Positions 15,558 to 18,464 of a stretch of DNA of 18,464 nucleotides are shown piece after piece. The first letter of the stretch is position 1, and the number at the start of each line of letters is the position of its first letter. This DNA is from Candidatus Omnitrophota bacterium (GTDB lineage: Bacteria; Omnitrophota; Gorgyraeia; DTHP01). The stretch covers positions 1-18,464 of the forward strand of contig JAMWCG010000002.1 in assembly GCA_023818555.1 (NCBI GenBank), read 5' to 3'. A model generated the notes under the pieces. That model had not been told where the DNA came from. It made no database searches and was given only the letters and a program-made list of their open reading frames with translations. The position numbers were made by a program, and so were the translations under genes.

Positions 15558-16853
15558 ATGAAGATTGGGATAATTGGTTCAGGATATGTAGGTCTGGTTA
15601 CAGGAGCTTGCTTTGCGGATTTAGGTAATGAAGTGACCTGTGTAGACTCCGACCAGAGAAAAATAAACCTCTTGAAAAAAGGGATAGTCCCTTTTTATGA
15701 GCCGGGCTTGGAAGAACTGGTGGCCCGGAATTTAAGAGAGAAGCGTCTCTCGTTTAGTACCCAGATAAAGACTGCGGTAAAAAATTCTTTAGTCATCTTT
15801 ATTGCAGTAGGCACTCCCTCCCGACCCAATGGAGAAGCAGACCTGACCTTTGTAGAGAATGTTTCCCGGGAGATTGCCCGATGTATGCGCACCTATCGCT
15901 TGATTGTAGAAAAAAGCACAGTCCCTGTAGAGACTGGAAAATGGATTGAACATACCATAAAAGTTTACAATTGCCATAGAGTAAAATTTGATGTTGCCTC
16001 CAATCCGGAGTTTTTAAGAGAGGGCTCAGCCATACAGGATTTTCTCCATCCCGACCGCATTGTTATTGGCACAGAATCAAAACGGGCTAAAGAAATTCTT
16101 TCTGAATTATATAAACCCTTTAAAGCCCCCATTCTCTTTACCAATCTTACCTCGGCAGAATTAATTAAACATGCTTCCAATTCTTTTCTGGCGACGAAGA
16201 TTTCTTTTATCAATGCCATTGCCAATATCTGTGAGAAGGTGGGGGCGGATGTTTTAAAGGTTGCCGAAGGTATGGGTTTAGATAAGCGGATTGGCCGAGC
16301 ATTTCTGGATGCAGGGATTGGTTATGGAGGCTCCTGTTTCCCCAAGGATGTGGATGCTTTTATCCACCTTGCAGATAAGTTGGGATACGAATTTGAACTG
16401 CTTAAGGCGGTGAGAAGAATAAACGAGAATCAAAGAAAAAATTTTCTCAAAAAAATTGCCGATGCACTCTGGATTATTAAAGGAAAAAACATTGGCGTAT
16501 TAGGGCTCTCTTTTAAACCCAATACCGATGATGTCCGCAACGCTCCTTCTCTGGAGATAATCTTGGCTTTATTGGAAGAGGGGGCTAACATTCACTGTTT
16601 TGACCCCCAGGCAATTCCCAAGGCGAAAGAGGTTTTAAAAGAGAGGGTCCGTTATGGTAAAAATCCCTATGAGGTAGCAAAAAATGCTGATTGTTTGGTG
16701 ATTGTTACGGAATGGAATGAATTTAAGGAAATAGATTTACTACGCATAAAAAAACTGATGCGTCAGCCGGTAATCATTGATGGAAGAAATATCTATGAAC
16801 CTGAGGAGTTGAAGCGTCTCGGCTTTCGTTACATCGGGATGGGCAGGGGTTAA
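15558..16853 (+). CDS. ugd: UDP-glucose 6-dehydrogenase
   Basis: Oxidises UDP-glucose to UDP-glucuronate with two NAD+, supplying uronic-acid precursors for surface polysaccharide or LPS. The 431 residues begin with the Rossmann motif MKIGIIGSGYVGLVTGACFADLG. Also visible are VGTPSRPNGEADL, EKSTVPVETG, ASNPEFLREGSAIQDF, HPDRIVIG, the central-helix ELIKHASNSFLATKISFINAIANICE and the catalytic Cys260 in GYGGSCFPKDVDAF; the C-terminal UDP-binding domain has GLSFKPNTDDVRNAPS. I chose ATG 15558 because GGAGG (15547-15551) is 6 nt before it and the protein then begins at the Rossmann strand; the in-frame GTG at 15540 would add six residues and lies inside a palindrome. rfbB starts 5 bp after its stop. 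Confidence 0.96.
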   Translation: MKIGIIGSGYVGLVTGACFADLGNEVTCVDSDQRKINLLKKGIVPFYEPGLEELVARNLREKRLSFSTQIKTAVKNSLVIFIAVGTPSRPNGEADLTFVENVSREIARCMRTYRLIVEKSTVPVETGKWIEHTIKVYNCHRVKFDVASNPEFLREGSAIQDFLHPDRIVIGTESKRAKEILSELYKPFKAPILFTNLTSAELIKHASNSFLATKISFINAIANICEKVGADVLKVAEGMGLDKRIGRAFLDAGIGYGGSCFPKDVDAFIHLADKLGYEFELLKAVRRINENQRKNFLKKIADALWIIKGKNIGVLGLSFKPNTDDVRNAPSLEIILALLEEGANIHCFDPQAIPKAKEVLKERVRYGKNPYEVAKNADCLVIVTEWNEFKEIDLLRIKKLMRQPVIIDGRNIYEPEELKRLGFRYIGMGRG

Positions 16854-16858
16854 TTTCT

Positions 16859-17836
16859 ATGAAGAAAATTTTAGTCACCGGGGGATGTGGTTTTATCGGC
16901 TCAAATTTCATCCGTTACCTCATCCATACATATCCGGAGTACAAAATCATTAATCTGGACAAACTCACCTATGCAGGGAATCCGGAGAATTTAAGAGATA
17001 TAGAGAAAGATGCGCATTATAAGTTTGTGCAGGGAGATATCTGTAATCAGAGAATAGTAAAGAGATTGCTTAAAGAAGTGGAGGTGGTGATAAACTTTGC
17101 CAGTGAGACCCATGTAGACCGTTCCCTCCATAATGCCAATAACTTTCTAAGAACCAATTTTTACGGAACCTATGTTCTTTTGGAAGGAGTCCGGGAGAGA
17201 AAGATAAAGCTCTATTTGCAAATCTCCACTGACGAAGTTTACGGAAGTAGAGAAAAAGGTTTCTTTTCAGAAAGTTCCCCTTTAAATCCTACTAATCCCT
17301 ATTCTGTCTCTAAGGCTTCCGCAGACCTTTTAGTGCTTTCTTACTACCGCACTTATAAAATCCCGGTAATTATTGCTCGCTCTTCCAACAACTTTGGTCC
17401 CTATCAATATCCCGAAAAGATAATCCCTTTATTTATTACCCAACTTCTGGAGAATAGAAAAGTTCCCCTCTATGGAGAGGGGAAAAATATCCGCGACTGG
17501 CTCTATGTTCTGGACAATGTTTCCGCCCTCACACTTTTGATGCACAAAGGAAAGCAGGGGGAGATTTATAATATCAGTGCGGGCAATTTCTTAAGCAACC
17601 TTCAACTCACGAGAATTTTGTTAAGACTGCTGGGTAAAAAAGAGGATTTTATTAAATATGTCCCTGACCGTCCCGGACACGACTTTCGTTACGCCATTGA
17701 TTCTAACAAAATAAGAAATTTGGGTTGGAGACCAAAGTACGATTTTCTTTCTGCTTTAAAGGAGACAGTAGAGTGGTATAAAGCAAACAGGTCCTGGTGG
17801 GAACCATTAAAATTGGAAAGGATGGAGGTATGGTAG
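16859..17836 (+). CDS. rfbB: dTDP-glucose 4,6-dehydratase (RmlB/RfbB family)
   Basis: NAD-dependent short-chain dehydrogenase that converts dTDP-glucose to dTDP-4-keto-6-deoxyglucose, the branch point to dTDP-rhamnose and other deoxysugars. Visible are the N-terminal NAD motif VTGGCGFIGSNFIR, the RmlB-typical NLDKLTYAGNPENL, ASETHVDRS, the catalytic Thr124-Asp125-Glu126 in STDEVYG, Tyr148 and Lys152 in YSVSK, and ARSSNNFGPYQYPEKIIPLFI. The C-terminal half has GEGKNIRDWLYVLDN and VPDRPGHDFRYAID. At 325 residues it is a little shorter than typical RmlB (about 340-360). RmlA, RmlC and RmlD are not in the window, so the final sugar is unknown, and a related dehydratase specificity is possible. 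It follows ugd by 5 bp and overlaps the next gene by 7 bp. Confidence 0.93.
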   Translation: MKKILVTGGCGFIGSNFIRYLIHTYPEYKIINLDKLTYAGNPENLRDIEKDAHYKFVQGDICNQRIVKRLLKEVEVVINFASETHVDRSLHNANNFLRTNFYGTYVLLEGVRERKIKLYLQISTDEVYGSREKGFFSESSPLNPTNPYSVSKASADLLVLSYYRTYKIPVIIARSSNNFGPYQYPEKIIPLFITQLLENRKVPLYGEGKNIRDWLYVLDNVSALTLLMHKGKQGEIYNISAGNFLSNLQLTRILLRLLGKKEDFIKYVPDRPGHDFRYAIDSNKIRNLGWRPKYDFLSALKETVEWYKANRSWWEPLKLERMEVW

Positions 17837-18464
17837 AGGAATTAAAGAGAAAGATTATTAACCGGGAAGTAAAAATCTGTGTGATTGGTTTGGGTTATGT
17901 GGGACTTCCTCTGGCTTTAGAATTTGCCAAAGAGGGTTTTGAGGTGATTGGCTTAGAAGTAGACCAGGAACGGGTAAAAAAGATTAACCGGGGGATTTCT
18001 TATATTCTGGATGTTCCCGGGAAAGAATTAAAAACCCAGGTAAAAGAAAAGCGACTCAAGGCAACTTATAAGGTTGATGTTCTTGGTAAGGTGGACATCG
18101 TGATTATCTGTGTCCCTACTCCCTTGCGCAAAACCCGTGAACCGGATATTTCCTATATCCTGGAAGCTACCGGAAATATTGCCCAGCACTTGCAGAAAGG
18201 ACAGATTATTATCTTAGAGAGCACCACCTATCCCGGGACAACCGAAGAGATAATCCTTCCTCTCTTGGAGAGAAAGGGCGGGAAAGTGGGGAAAGATTTC
18301 TTCCTTGCCTTCTCTCCGGAGCGAATTGACCCGGGGAACACCCAGTTTACCACCCGGGATATTCCCAAGGTCGTGGGAGGAATAGATGCGGAGAGCACCA
18401 GTCTTGTTTATACTCTCTACCGTCAGATTGTGAAGGAAGTAATTCCGGTTTCCTCGGCAAAAGT
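17830..18464 (+). CDS. Nucleotide-sugar dehydrogenase, WbpA/UDP-N-acetylhexosamine type, 3'-truncated by window end
   Basis: First ~211 residues of a UDP-sugar dehydrogenase; the gene continues past the window. Seen are the Rossmann motif ICVIGLGYVGLPLALEFAKEGFEV (residues 16-39 approx.), VDIVIICVPTPLRKTREPDIS, ILESTTYPGTTEEI, LAFSPERIDPGN and VVGGIDAEST. These segments resemble WbpA-like UDP-GlcNAc 6-dehydrogenases more than the UDP-glucose enzyme encoded upstream. The catalytic Cys and the C-terminal domain are beyond the window, so substrate is uncertain. The ATG at 17830 overlaps the rfbB stop (TAG 17834-17836) by 7 bp. A GGAGG at 17824-17828 is only 1 nt from it, closer than usual, but no other common start codon occurs before the NAD-binding motif. 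It extends the surface-sugar locus. Confidence 0.9.
   Translation, partial: MVEELKRKIINREVKICVIGLGYVGLPLALEFAKEGFEVIGLEVDQERVKKINRGISYILDVPGKELKTQVKEKRLKATYKVDVLGKVDIVIICVPTPLRKTREPDISYILEATGNIAQHLQKGQIIILESTTYPGTTEEIILPLLERKGGKVGKDFFLAFSPERIDPGNTQFTTRDIPKVVGGIDAESTSLVYTLYRQIVKEVIPVSSAK

Noticed and set aside
1..18464. Mobile element, CRISPR array, defence or toxin-antitoxin system
   Set aside because: No transposase, integrase, direct-repeat array, terminal inverted repeats or known defence family was visible; every gene belongs to a recognisable housekeeping, signalling or envelope family.

Overview
The window is 18.5 kb of densely packed, single-strand (+) chromosomal sequence with moderate GC and purine-rich coding strands. 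It holds fourteen protein genes and one tRNA. Gaps are mostly under 90 bp and several genes overlap. The genome is bacterial (sigma-70, bacterial-type AccD, RarA, homodimeric GlyRS) and diderm, because an LptD-type outer-membrane LPS-assembly protein is encoded. I infer an uncultivated or poorly characterised Gram-negative lineage, perhaps Omnitrophota-like; the sequence alone does not settle the phylum. No insertion sequences, prophage genes, CRISPR array or defence genes are visible.

Layout. 1-6791 is a housekeeping block: the 3' part of rarA (recombination at stalled forks), glyQS, ppdK (pyruvate-PEP interconversion), a short RpoD-type sigma factor with an unusual basic tail, and apt, which overlaps the sigma gene. 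A tRNA-Arg(CCU) lies at 6825-6899. accD (fatty-acid synthesis) and an orphan MalK/UgpC-type sugar-importer ATPase follow. 8994-13399 is a signalling and sugar run: two adjacent membrane-anchored GAF-GGDEF diguanylate cyclases, a ROK sugar kinase and a small transaldolase. The first three are joined by 4-bp ATGA overlaps. 13396-18464 is an envelope block: lptD (its start also overlaps the transaldolase stop), UDP-glucose dehydrogenase, dTDP-glucose 4,6-dehydratase and the start of a second nucleotide-sugar dehydrogenase of the WbpA/UDP-HexNAc type, cut by the window end. The last genes probably begin a surface-polysaccharide locus that continues to the right.

How the genes fit together. The ABC ATPase, ROK kinase, transaldolase and PPDK suggest a sugar-using central metabolism with PPi-linked glycolysis. 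The LptD and nucleotide-sugar genes build the outer surface. The two cyclases sit between these blocks, translationally coupled to the sugar kinase, so c-di-GMP output could be co-expressed with sugar metabolism and envelope assembly; that is inference from gene order.

I did not find a clearly new multi-gene system. The points most worth following up are: the paired cyclases, of which only the second keeps an RxxD inhibitory-site motif; a small hairpin that displays the ppdK Shine-Dalgarno sequence in its loop; a perfect GC-rich palindrome just before ugd; the lysine/arginine-rich sigma tail; and an LptD signal peptide encoded by repeat-like DNA.
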